Source: an uncultured Clostridia bacterium (GTDB taxonomy: Bacteria > Bacillota > Clostridia > Oscillospirales > Oscillospiraceae). Taken from it: a stretch of DNA of 27,715 bases. Below, in pieces: positions 22,290 to 27,715 of the stretch. Both the position numbers and the translations under genes were made by a program. Position 1 is the first letter of the stretch. Each line of letters opens with the position of its first letter. The stretch is taken from the NCBI GenBank assembly GCA_946184215.1, contig CAMHER010000002.1:1-27715 (forward strand), read 5' to 3'. Below the pieces are notes generated by a model. It made no database searches and was not told the origin of the DNA. It worked only from the letters and a program-made list of their open reading frames with translations.

Positions 22290-22319
22290 GACTGGCCGCA
22301 AGATAGAAAAGAGGAAAGG

Positions 22320-23192
22320 TTAAAAGCTTTCCTTCACATACCGGACCACGTAATCACAAAAACGTCTGGTGGCCGGGCCGGGATGACCGCCGGCGGCAAA
22401 GGCGATACCGATCGTGCGTTTGGACTCCGGCACCAGGGGCAGTGTCAGCACGTTGTCGTGCCGCCCCTTTAAGAGCAGCTCCGGCATGATGCTCATTCCC
22501 AGCCCCTGCTCGACCATGGCAATGATGGCATAGTCGTCCTTGGTGTAAAAGCGGACGTTGGGCTTGACGCCGGCGGCCTCCAGAGCGCGGCGCGCGTCGT
22601 GGTCGGAGCTTTGCAGCAGGGAAATGAAGGGCTCGCGCTCACACTCCACCAACGGGAAACGCGGATAGCTGGCAAAGCGGCTGTCCCGCGGCAGGATCGC
22701 CAGCAGCCGGTCCTCCATCAGCGCAATGCACTCGCTGCCCGCCTCACAGGGCAGCGCCACGAAGCCGATATCCACGCTGCCGTCCGAGAGCCATTCGTTC
22801 ACGTCGTGATAATCGCCGTTGAGCAGCCGAAAGGAGACCTGCGGATAGTCACGCTGAAACTCCTTGAGCACCCCCGGCAGCCAATGCACGGCGACCGAGG
22901 TGAAGGCGCCGATCCGTACCGTGCCCTGATCCAGCCCGCGGATCGACGCGGCCGTCTGTTCAAGCTGCTCCCCGGCGGAGAGCAGCGAGCGCACGGCGGG
23001 AAGCAGTCGTTCACCCTCATCCGTCAGCCGGATGCCGGAGCGGGCGCGCCGCAGCAGCCGGAAGCCGAGCTCACGCTCCAGCGAGCCGATCGCATGGCTG
23101 ACGGCCGACTGGGTGCAGCCCAGAGCCTCTGAGGCCCGGGTCACACTGCCCAGCTCCACGGCTGTGATCAGCGCGCGGTATTTCTCGATCAT
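22320..23192 (-). CDS. LysR family transcriptional regulator
   Basis: The 290-residue protein has the N-terminal winged helix of LysR regulators (1-62: YRALITAVELGSVTRASEAL, TQSAVSHAIGSLERELGFRLL) and a periplasmic-binding-like effector domain (about 88-290, starting GTVRIGAFTSVAVHWLP). It is transcribed away from the putP-like gene, the classic LysR arrangement, so that symporter is its most likely target; the effector is unknown. GAAGGAG lies seven bases before the start. Its promoter region contains a LysR-type dyad (23216-23234) that could serve autoregulation. Confidence 0.94.
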   Translation of the reverse strand: MIEKYRALITAVELGSVTRASEALGCTQSAVSHAIGSLERELGFRLLRRARSGIRLTDEGERLLPAVRSLLSAGEQLEQTAASIRGLDQGTVRIGAFTSVAVHWLPGVLKEFQRDYPQVSFRLLNGDYHDVNEWLSDGSVDIGFVALPCEAGSECIALMEDRLLAILPRDSRFASYPRFPLVECEREPFISLLQSSDHDARRALEAAGVKPNVRFYTKDDYAIIAMVEQGLGMSIMPELLLKGRHDNVLTLPLVPESKRTIGIAFAAGGHPGPATRRFCDYVVRYVKESF

Positions 23193-23215
23193 GTCGCGTC
23201 TCCTTCTTCCTTTTT

Positions 23216-23234
23216 TTATGAAAAAAATTCATAA
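23216..23234. promoter_or_regulatory. Possible LysR-type operator in the lysR leader
   Basis: A perfect dyad TTATGAA / TTCATAA around five A's (T-N-A type LysR box) lies downstream of the lysR -10 box, where binding would repress the gene. Confidence 0.45.
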
Positions 23235-23262
23235 TAAGATGAATAAAATGATAGCTATTTCT

Positions 23263-23290
23263 ATTATACTTGCCTTTTTTCAAAAATCAA
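23263..23290 (-). promoter_or_regulatory. Sigma-A promoter of the lysR-type gene
   Basis: On the minus strand TTGATT (23285-23290) and a perfect TATAAT (23263-23268) are 16 bases apart, leaving a leader of about 65 bases. Confidence 0.78.
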
Positions 23291-23298
23291 CCGCTTTA

Positions 23299-23324
23299 GC
23301 GCGAAAAAGCGCTTGCGCGAAAAA
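23299..23324. repeat. Direct repeat and dyad over the putP -35 region
   Basis: GCGCGAAAAA occurs at 23299-23308 and 23315-23324, and AGCGC / GCGCT (23298-23302 and 23309-23313) forms a dyad between them. The second copy overlaps the -35 box of putP, a normal position for an activator site of the divergent LysR protein. Confidence 0.45.
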
Positions 23325-23340
23325 AGACGTCCGGTATAAT
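23313..23340 (+). promoter_or_regulatory. Sigma-A promoter of the putP-like gene
   Basis: TTGCGC (23313-23318) and a perfect TATAAT (23335-23340) are 16 bases apart. The poor -35 box fits a promoter that needs an activator. Confidence 0.78.
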
Positions 23341-23372
23341 GCAGACATCGGAAAAAAGGAGTGTAGCAGACC

Positions 23373-24896
23373 ATGAGCGGAATGATTTATGTACTCGGCG
23401 CCATTGCGGTCTACCTGATCGGCATGCTGGCGATCGGCTTTGCCTACTCGAAAAACAGCAGCAGCGAAGATTTCTTCCTCGGCGGACGCCGTCTCGGCCC
23501 GGTAGTCACGGCCATGAGCACCGAGGCCTCGGACATGAGCGCCTATCTGCTGATGGGGGTGCCGGGGCTGGCCATGTTCTGCGGTGTGGCCGAGGCAAGC
23601 TGGACGGCGATCGGCCTTGCCGCGGGCACCTATCTCAACTGGCTGATCGTGGCGCGCCGCCTGCGCCGCTTCAGCGCGGTGACGGGCAGCATCACGGTGC
23701 CGGAATTTCTCTCCCGCCGCTTCCGTGACGACACCCGTGTCATCGAAACGATCGGCGCGCTGGTCATCATCGTCTTTTTTGTACCCTATACCGCCTCGGG
23801 CTTCGCAGCCTGCGGCAAGCTGTTCAACAGCCTGTTCGGCTTTGATTACGAAAAAGCGATGCTGCTCTCCGCCGCGGTCATCGTGGCCTACTGTGCCTTG
23901 GGCGGCTTCATGGCCGCTTCGGTGACCAGTCTGATCCAGTCTCTTGTCATGACGGCGGCGCTTATCATTGTGCTCTTTTTCGGCGCGAAGACCGCCGGCG
24001 GCTGGGGCGCGGTGCTGGACAACGCGCGCTCCGTTCCCGGCTATCTCTCCCTTGGCGCGTCGACGGACATTCTCTCCGCCTCGGCAGGCCGCTACACACC
24101 TTTGATGGTCGTCTCGACGCTTGCCTGGGGTCTCGGCTACTTCGGCATGCCTCACATCCTGCTGCACTTCATGGCGGCTCGTGACGAGAACGAACTGAAG
24201 ATCTCCCGCCGCGTGGGCTCGGTCTGGTGCGTCGTCTCTCTGGGGGTGGCGGTCATCATCGGCCTCGTCGGCTTCGCCATGGCCCGCACCGGGGCGATCG
24301 CCCTGCCCGCCACGGAGAGCGAGGCGGAAAACCTGATCGTCCGCACCGCCGCGCTGATCGCTGAAAACGGCGCGCTTGCCGCGATCGTCGCGGGCCTGAT
24401 CCTCGCGGGCATCCTGGCCGCCACGATGTCCACCGCCGACGCCCAGCTGCTGGCCGCCGCCTCCGGCGTGACGCAGAATCTGCTGCGGGACGTCTGCGGC
24501 GTCAGACTTTCCGAGAAAAAGAACATGCTTGCCGCGCGTCTCACGGTCGTGGGCGTGGCGATCCTCGGTGCGATCTTCGCCAGCGACCCCGACAGCTCGA
24601 TCTTCCGCGTGGTGTCCTTCGCCTGGGCGGGCTTCGGCGCGACCTTCGGCCCCGTGATGCTGCTGGCGCTGTTCTGGAAGCGCTGCAACAAATGGGGCGC
24701 CATGAGCGGGATGCTTGCCGGCGCGGTGATGATCTTTGTGTGGAAGTACCTCATCGCCCCTCTGGGCGGCGTGTTTGCGATCTACGAGCTGCTGCCCGCC
24801 TTCGTGTTCTCGGCGCTTGTCATTGTGATCGTCAGCCTCTGCACCGCGGCGCCCGGCCGGGAGATCTGCGAGGAGTTCGACGCCGTCCGCGGCTGA
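23373..24896 (+). CDS. putP: Sodium:solute symporter, PutP (proline) type
   Basis: The 507-residue polytopic membrane protein of the SSS family should have about 13 helices. Marks of the Na+/proline group are FFLGGRRLGPVVTAMSTEASDMSAYLLMGVPG (helix 2, Na+ and substrate site), SITVPEFLSRRF, WGLGYFGMPHILLHFMAA and ILAATMSTADAQLL. It imports a small zwitterionic solute, most likely proline, driven by sodium; a related substrate is possible. Length is normal. GGAG lies about 11 bases before the ATG at 23373, a little far; the ATG at 23382 is an alternative that would shorten the protein by three residues. It is divergent from the LysR gene and ends in a terminator. Confidence 0.92.
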   Translation: MSGMIYVLGAIAVYLIGMLAIGFAYSKNSSSEDFFLGGRRLGPVVTAMSTEASDMSAYLLMGVPGLAMFCGVAEASWTAIGLAAGTYLNWLIVARRLRRFSAVTGSITVPEFLSRRFRDDTRVIETIGALVIIVFFVPYTASGFAACGKLFNSLFGFDYEKAMLLSAAVIVAYCALGGFMAASVTSLIQSLVMTAALIIVLFFGAKTAGGWGAVLDNARSVPGYLSLGASTDILSASAGRYTPLMVVSTLAWGLGYFGMPHILLHFMAARDENELKISRRVGSVWCVVSLGVAVIIGLVGFAMARTGAIALPATESEAENLIVRTAALIAENGALAAIVAGLILAGILAATMSTADAQLLAAASGVTQNLLRDVCGVRLSEKKNMLAARLTVVGVAILGAIFASDPDSSIFRVVSFAWAGFGATFGPVMLLALFWKRCNKWGAMSGMLAGAVMIFVWKYLIAPLGGVFAIYELLPAFVFSALVIVIVSLCTAAPGREICEEFDAVRG

Positions 24897-24916
24897 GAGC
24901 GAGAACGACGCAGTAC

Positions 24917-24956
24917 GCAAAAACCGTCTCTTGAAAGAGAGACGGTTTTTTGCGCA
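24917..24956 (+). terminator. Intrinsic terminator after putP
   Basis: A 13-bp stem AAAAACCGTCTCT / AGAGACGGTTTTT (24919-24931 with 24938-24950) is followed by T and GCGC; only about 15 bases later the marR promoter begins. Confidence 0.88.
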
Positions 24957-24965
24957 AAAAGGCAC

Positions 24966-24993
24966 TTGACAATTCAAAAATCTGCGTTAAAAT
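24966..24993 (+). promoter_or_regulatory. Sigma-A promoter of the marR-ABC operon
   Basis: Consensus TTGACA (24966-24971) and TAAAAT (24988-24993) are 16 bases apart; the -10 box is the first part of the palindromic operator. Confidence 0.85.
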
Positions 24994-25015
24994 ATGTCGC
25001 ATGCGACATATTTTA
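24988..25015. promoter_or_regulatory. MarR operator: 28-bp perfect palindrome
   Basis: The two 14-base arms (TAAAATATGTCGCA and its complement) meet without a spacer. The palindrome covers the -10 box and the transcription start and ends just before the ribosome site. This is the layout of an autorepressed MarR gene. Confidence 0.85.
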
Positions 25016-25028
25016 TGAGGAGTAGATC

Positions 25029-25493
25029 ATGGACCAGACGAACATGCCGATCGGCGTGAAATTTGCGGTGATCCACCGTGCGTTCCGCCGCGAGATGGAC
25101 ACGCTGCTGCGACAAAAGGACTTGACCGGCGCCCAGTTCGGCACCCTGCGGGCGCTGGACTGCCTGGAAAAGGAAGGCAGCGGCGAGATCAGCCAGAGAC
25201 AGCTGGAGGAGGTCTGCCACAGCGCGCATCCCACGATGACGGAGATCCTCAAGAAGCTGGAGAAGAAAGGCTTCATCGAAACGCAACCCAGCGAGACCGA
25301 CCACCGCCGCAAGGCGATCCGCCAGACGGACAGGGCCCGCGAGCTGCGCCTTGCCATGTCCCGCGTGGATGAGGAGACCTTTGAAAAATTCTGCACAGGC
25401 ATGAGCGAGGAGCAGACGAAAAGCCTGGGCGAAATGCTTGACAGGCTGATGAAAAACGCATGCAGCTGCGCCAAAGAGGAGGAAAGAGAATGA
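25029..25493 (+). CDS. MarR family transcriptional regulator
   Basis: The 154-residue protein is a MarR-type winged helix dimer. The dimerisation helix is at the N-terminus (about 8-30). The DNA-binding part (about 35-105) contains LTGAQFGTLRALDCL, SQRQLEEVCHSAHPTMTEILKKLEKKGFIE and the wing ETDHRRKAIRQTDRA. A long C-terminal helix follows. MarR repressors usually release DNA on binding toxic compounds and so induce the drug exporter beside them, here the ABC pair. GAGGAG lies six bases before the ATG. The gene ends in an ATGA overlap with the first ABC gene, so they form one operon. The clean operator upstream supports autoregulation. Confidence 0.95.
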   Translation: MDQTNMPIGVKFAVIHRAFRREMDTLLRQKDLTGAQFGTLRALDCLEKEGSGEISQRQLEEVCHSAHPTMTEILKKLEKKGFIETQPSETDHRRKAIRQTDRARELRLAMSRVDEETFEKFCTGMSEEQTKSLGEMLDRLMKNACSCAKEEERE

Positions 25494-27235
25494 GAAATTT
25501 CAAAAAGCTGCTGGGCAGCGTGCGGGAGTTCAAAGCGCCCGCGATCATCACGATCATCTTTATCATTCTCGAGGTCTTTATCGAGGTCGTGATCCCCTTT
25601 ATCACGGCCGACATGGTCAACGCGATCAAGGATGGCGCACCGCTCTCCAGCGTCGTCAGGACGGGGCTTTTCCTCGTCGTGCTTGCCCTCCTGTCGCTTT
25701 CCTTCGGCGCGGCGGCGGGCTTCCTGGGCTCCAAGGCCTCATCCGGCTTTGCGCGCAATCTGCGCCATGATATCTACTGCCGCGTGCAGGAGTTTTCCTT
25801 TGAAAACATCGACCGTTTTTCCTCCGCTTCGCTCGTCACGCGCATGACGACGGACATCGGCAACGTGCAGATGGCCTTCATGATGCTCATCCGCATCGCG
25901 ATCCGCGCGCCGCTGATGTTCGCCTTTGCCATTGTGATGGCCTATGTCATGGGCGGCGCGCTGGCCACGACCTTTGTGGTGTTGGTGCCGGTGCTGGCCT
26001 TCGGCCTGATCATGATCGCGCGCAAGGCGATGCCGGCCTTCCGCGCGGTATTCCGCAAGTATGACAAGCTCAACGAATCCATCGAGGAGAATGTGCGCGC
26101 CATGCGCGTCGTCAAGGGCTTCGCGCGCGAGGAATACGAGAAGGGAAAATTCGGCGCCGCCTCGGACGATATCCGCAAGGACTTCACCTATGCCGAGCGC
26201 GTGGTGGCGCTCAACTCGCCGCTGATGCAGCTGTGCCTGTACTTCAATATGATTTTCGTGCTGTCCATCGGCTCCAAGCTTATCATCACGGGCCGCGGCG
26301 CGGCGATCGACGTCGGCCAGCTCTCGGCGATGCTGACCTACGGCTTCCAGATCCTGATGAGCCTGATGATGATCTCGATGATCTACGTTATGCTCACCAT
26401 GTCGGCCGAGTCGATGAAGAGACTCGCCGAGGTCATGGACGAGGAGCCTACGCTCAGAAATCCTGCGGAGCCTGTTTACGACGTTCCCGACGGTTCTGTC
26501 GACTTTGAAAACGTCTCCTTCAAATATTCCCGCACCGCGAAGCGGGACGCGCTCTCCGGCGTGAATCTGCATATTGCCTCCGGCATGACGGTGGGCATCC
26601 TGGGCGGAACGGGCTCCAGCAAGTCCACGCTGGTACAGCTCATTCCCCGCCTCTACGATGTTACCGACGGCTGCGTCAGAGTGGGCGGACGCGATGTGCG
26701 CGAGTACGACCTGGACACGCTTCGCAACAATGTCTCCGTCGTGCTGCAGAAGAATCTGCTCTTCTCCGGCACCATCCGGGACAACCTGCGCTGGGGCAAT
26801 GAGAACGCCACCGACGAGGAGATGGAGGCGGCCTGCCGTCTGGCGCAGGCGGACGAGTTCATCCGCTCCTTCCCCGACAGCTATGATACGAAGATCGAGC
26901 AGGGCGGCGCCAACGTCTCCGGCGGCCAGAAGCAGAGACTCTGCATTGCCCGTGCGCTTCTGAAAAAGCCGAAGATCCTGATCCTGGACGACTCGACCAG
27001 CGCCGTCGATACCCATACCGACGCGCTGATCCGCGAGGGCTTCCGGCACTATATCCCGGAGACCACCAAGATCATCATCGCCCAGCGCGTGGCCTCGGTA
27101 CAGGACGCGGATCTGATCCTGGTCATGGAAAACGGACGGATCGCCGCCTCGGGCACCCACGACGAACTGATGAAAACCAACGACATTTACCGCGAAACCT
27201 ATCTGCAGCAGAACAAGGGAGGTGAGGAAGCATGA
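25490..27235 (+). CDS. ABC exporter half-transporter with degenerate ATPase site (subunit 1)
   Basis: The 581-residue protein is a type IV (multidrug-type) ABC half-transporter: six membrane helices in about 1-320, then a nucleotide-binding domain. Walker A is GGTGSSKST (372-380), the signature is VSGGQKQRLCIARALL, and Walker B is ILILDDSTSAVD. The usual catalytic Glu is D501 and the H-loop His is Q532 (IIIAQRVASV). These two changes mark the non-catalytic partner of heterodimeric exporters such as TM287/288 or BmrCD. It should pair with the next gene. The start at 25490 overlaps the marR stop (ATGA), and the next gene overlaps its own stop, so translation of all three is coupled. Substrate unknown; drugs or toxic metabolites are likely given the MarR gene. 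Confidence 0.95.
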   Translation: MRNFKKLLGSVREFKAPAIITIIFIILEVFIEVVIPFITADMVNAIKDGAPLSSVVRTGLFLVVLALLSLSFGAAAGFLGSKASSGFARNLRHDIYCRVQEFSFENIDRFSSASLVTRMTTDIGNVQMAFMMLIRIAIRAPLMFAFAIVMAYVMGGALATTFVVLVPVLAFGLIMIARKAMPAFRAVFRKYDKLNESIEENVRAMRVVKGFAREEYEKGKFGAASDDIRKDFTYAERVVALNSPLMQLCLYFNMIFVLSIGSKLIITGRGAAIDVGQLSAMLTYGFQILMSLMMISMIYVMLTMSAESMKRLAEVMDEEPTLRNPAEPVYDVPDGSVDFENVSFKYSRTAKRDALSGVNLHIASGMTVGILGGTGSSKSTLVQLIPRLYDVTDGCVRVGGRDVREYDLDTLRNNVSVVLQKNLLFSGTIRDNLRWGNENATDEEMEAACRLAQADEFIRSFPDSYDTKIEQGGANVSGGQKQRLCIARALLKKPKILILDDSTSAVDTHTDALIREGFRHYIPETTKIIIAQRVASVQDADLILVMENGRIAASGTHDELMKTNDIYRETYLQQNKGGEEA

Positions 27236-27715
27236 ACAAATCCGCTCGCATGGCCGACAAGGGCTCGCTCCTGCGCGTTATCAAAATGTTCTTCGGCTTC
27301 TATCCCGTTCTCGCGCCGCTGGCCGTGGCGTGCATCCTCTTTGCCTCCGTCGTCTCCTCGATCCCCTCGCTGTTTATCCAGAACGTGATCGCCATTATCC
27401 AAAAATGGGTGGCAAGCGGGGATTGGGTTTCGGCCAAAGCGGAGCTCACGCCCTATCTGATGCTTCTCGGCGGGTTGTATGTGCTGTCCATCTGCGCCCT
27501 CACGGCGCAGACCCAGCTCATGGCCTATATGACCCAGGGCTTCCTGGACAAACTGCGCCGCAAGCTCTTCGACGGCATGCAGGACCTGCCGATCCGCTAT
27601 TTCGACACCCACAAGTTCGGCGATATCATGAGCTATTACACCAACGACATCGACACGCTCCGCCAGCTTGTCTCCCAGACGCTGCCCTCCTTCATCCAGT
27701 CCGGCGCGATCGTGC
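27232..27715 (+). CDS. ABC exporter half-transporter (subunit 2), 5' part
   Basis: The gene starts with an ATGA overlap and runs off the window after 161 codons. The visible part is the N-terminal half of the membrane domain of a type IV ABC exporter. A first helix lies at about 22-48 (YPVLAPLAVACILFASVVSS), a second near 75-95, and the coupling-helix region contains LRRKLFDGMQDLPIRYFDTHKFGDIMSYYTNDIDTLRQL, typical of the family. Together with subunit 1 it should form a heterodimer and supply the catalytic ATPase site, since subunit 1 has lost its own. Its nucleotide-binding domain is outside the window, so this cannot be confirmed here. GGGAGG lies upstream in the end of subunit 1. Confidence 0.93.
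   Translation, partial: MNKSARMADKGSLLRVIKMFFGFYPVLAPLAVACILFASVVSSIPSLFIQNVIAIIQKWVASGDWVSAKAELTPYLMLLGGLYVLSICALTAQTQLMAYMTQGFLDKLRRKLFDGMQDLPIRYFDTHKFGDIMSYYTNDIDTLRQLVSQTLPSFIQSGAIV

Noticed and set aside
26603..26629. Walker A GGTGSSKST with Ser for the usual Gly, as a sign of inactivation
   Set aside because: I know this variant from related Firmicutes exporters and it keeps the Lys-Ser/Thr pair; the Walker B and H-loop changes are the meaningful ones.

Overview
The window is a GC-rich, densely packed chromosomal segment from a Gram-positive, probably strictly anaerobic member of the Clostridia. The gene set (RNase Y, ClpC, an AbrB-type regulator, DegV, YitT, a two-cluster ferredoxin, a CD1871A-type CxxC peptide), sigma-A type promoters and strong AGGAGG ribosome sites fit the Oscillospiraceae/Ruminococcaceae, but that placement is inference. 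I see no rRNA, tRNA, CRISPR array, insertion sequence or prophage. No gap between genes exceeds 300 bases; the longest (about 1509-1749, 3131-3374 and 5640-5845) hold promoters and leaders.

Layout. 1-3130: the 3' end of an E2-like acyltransferase, a YitT membrane protein, an AbrB-type regulator with a zinc ribbon, TrmN6 tRNA methyltransferase and a 56-residue ferredoxin. 3375-8188: a compact ClpC without its usual middle domain, RNase Y with a structured leader, and a GntR/FCD regulator. 8321-11053: a secreted Pro/Glu/Thr-repeat protein, a DegV lipid-binding protein and a membrane-anchored XRE regulator. 11182-13234: an apparent operon of a CGGC-containing protein, a TlpA-like lipoprotein thioredoxin, a 44-residue membrane CxxC peptide and a NapH-like membrane Fe-S protein. 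It is divergent from the XRE gene, with the two -35 boxes nine bases apart. 13415-15338: a PadR / DUF1700 / DUF4097 envelope module with a clear PadR-type operator. 15411-20582: an aminotransferase, a TPR / DUF4037 / metallo-hydrolase operon and a divergent YyaL-like protein lacking its thioredoxin domain. 20712-24896: a six-LysM secreted protein, and a LysR regulator divergent from a PutP-type Na+/solute symporter. 25029-27715: a MarR regulator with a 28-bp perfect palindrome over its -10 box, followed by a heterodimeric ABC exporter whose second subunit runs off the end.

How the genes fit together. Most of the window is housekeeping or envelope function under local regulators. The part most likely to be a distinct, poorly described system is 10436-13234. 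There a membrane Fe-S protein could carry cytosolic electrons to an extracytoplasmic CxxC peptide and a TlpA-like thioredoxin, with a membrane-bound XRE protein as candidate regulator. The TPR/DUF4037/metallo-hydrolase cluster with the divergent YyaL-like gene is a second set of genes of unknown joint function. Two genes were found only by hand translation: the ferredoxin (2960-3130) and the CxxC peptide (12252-12386).
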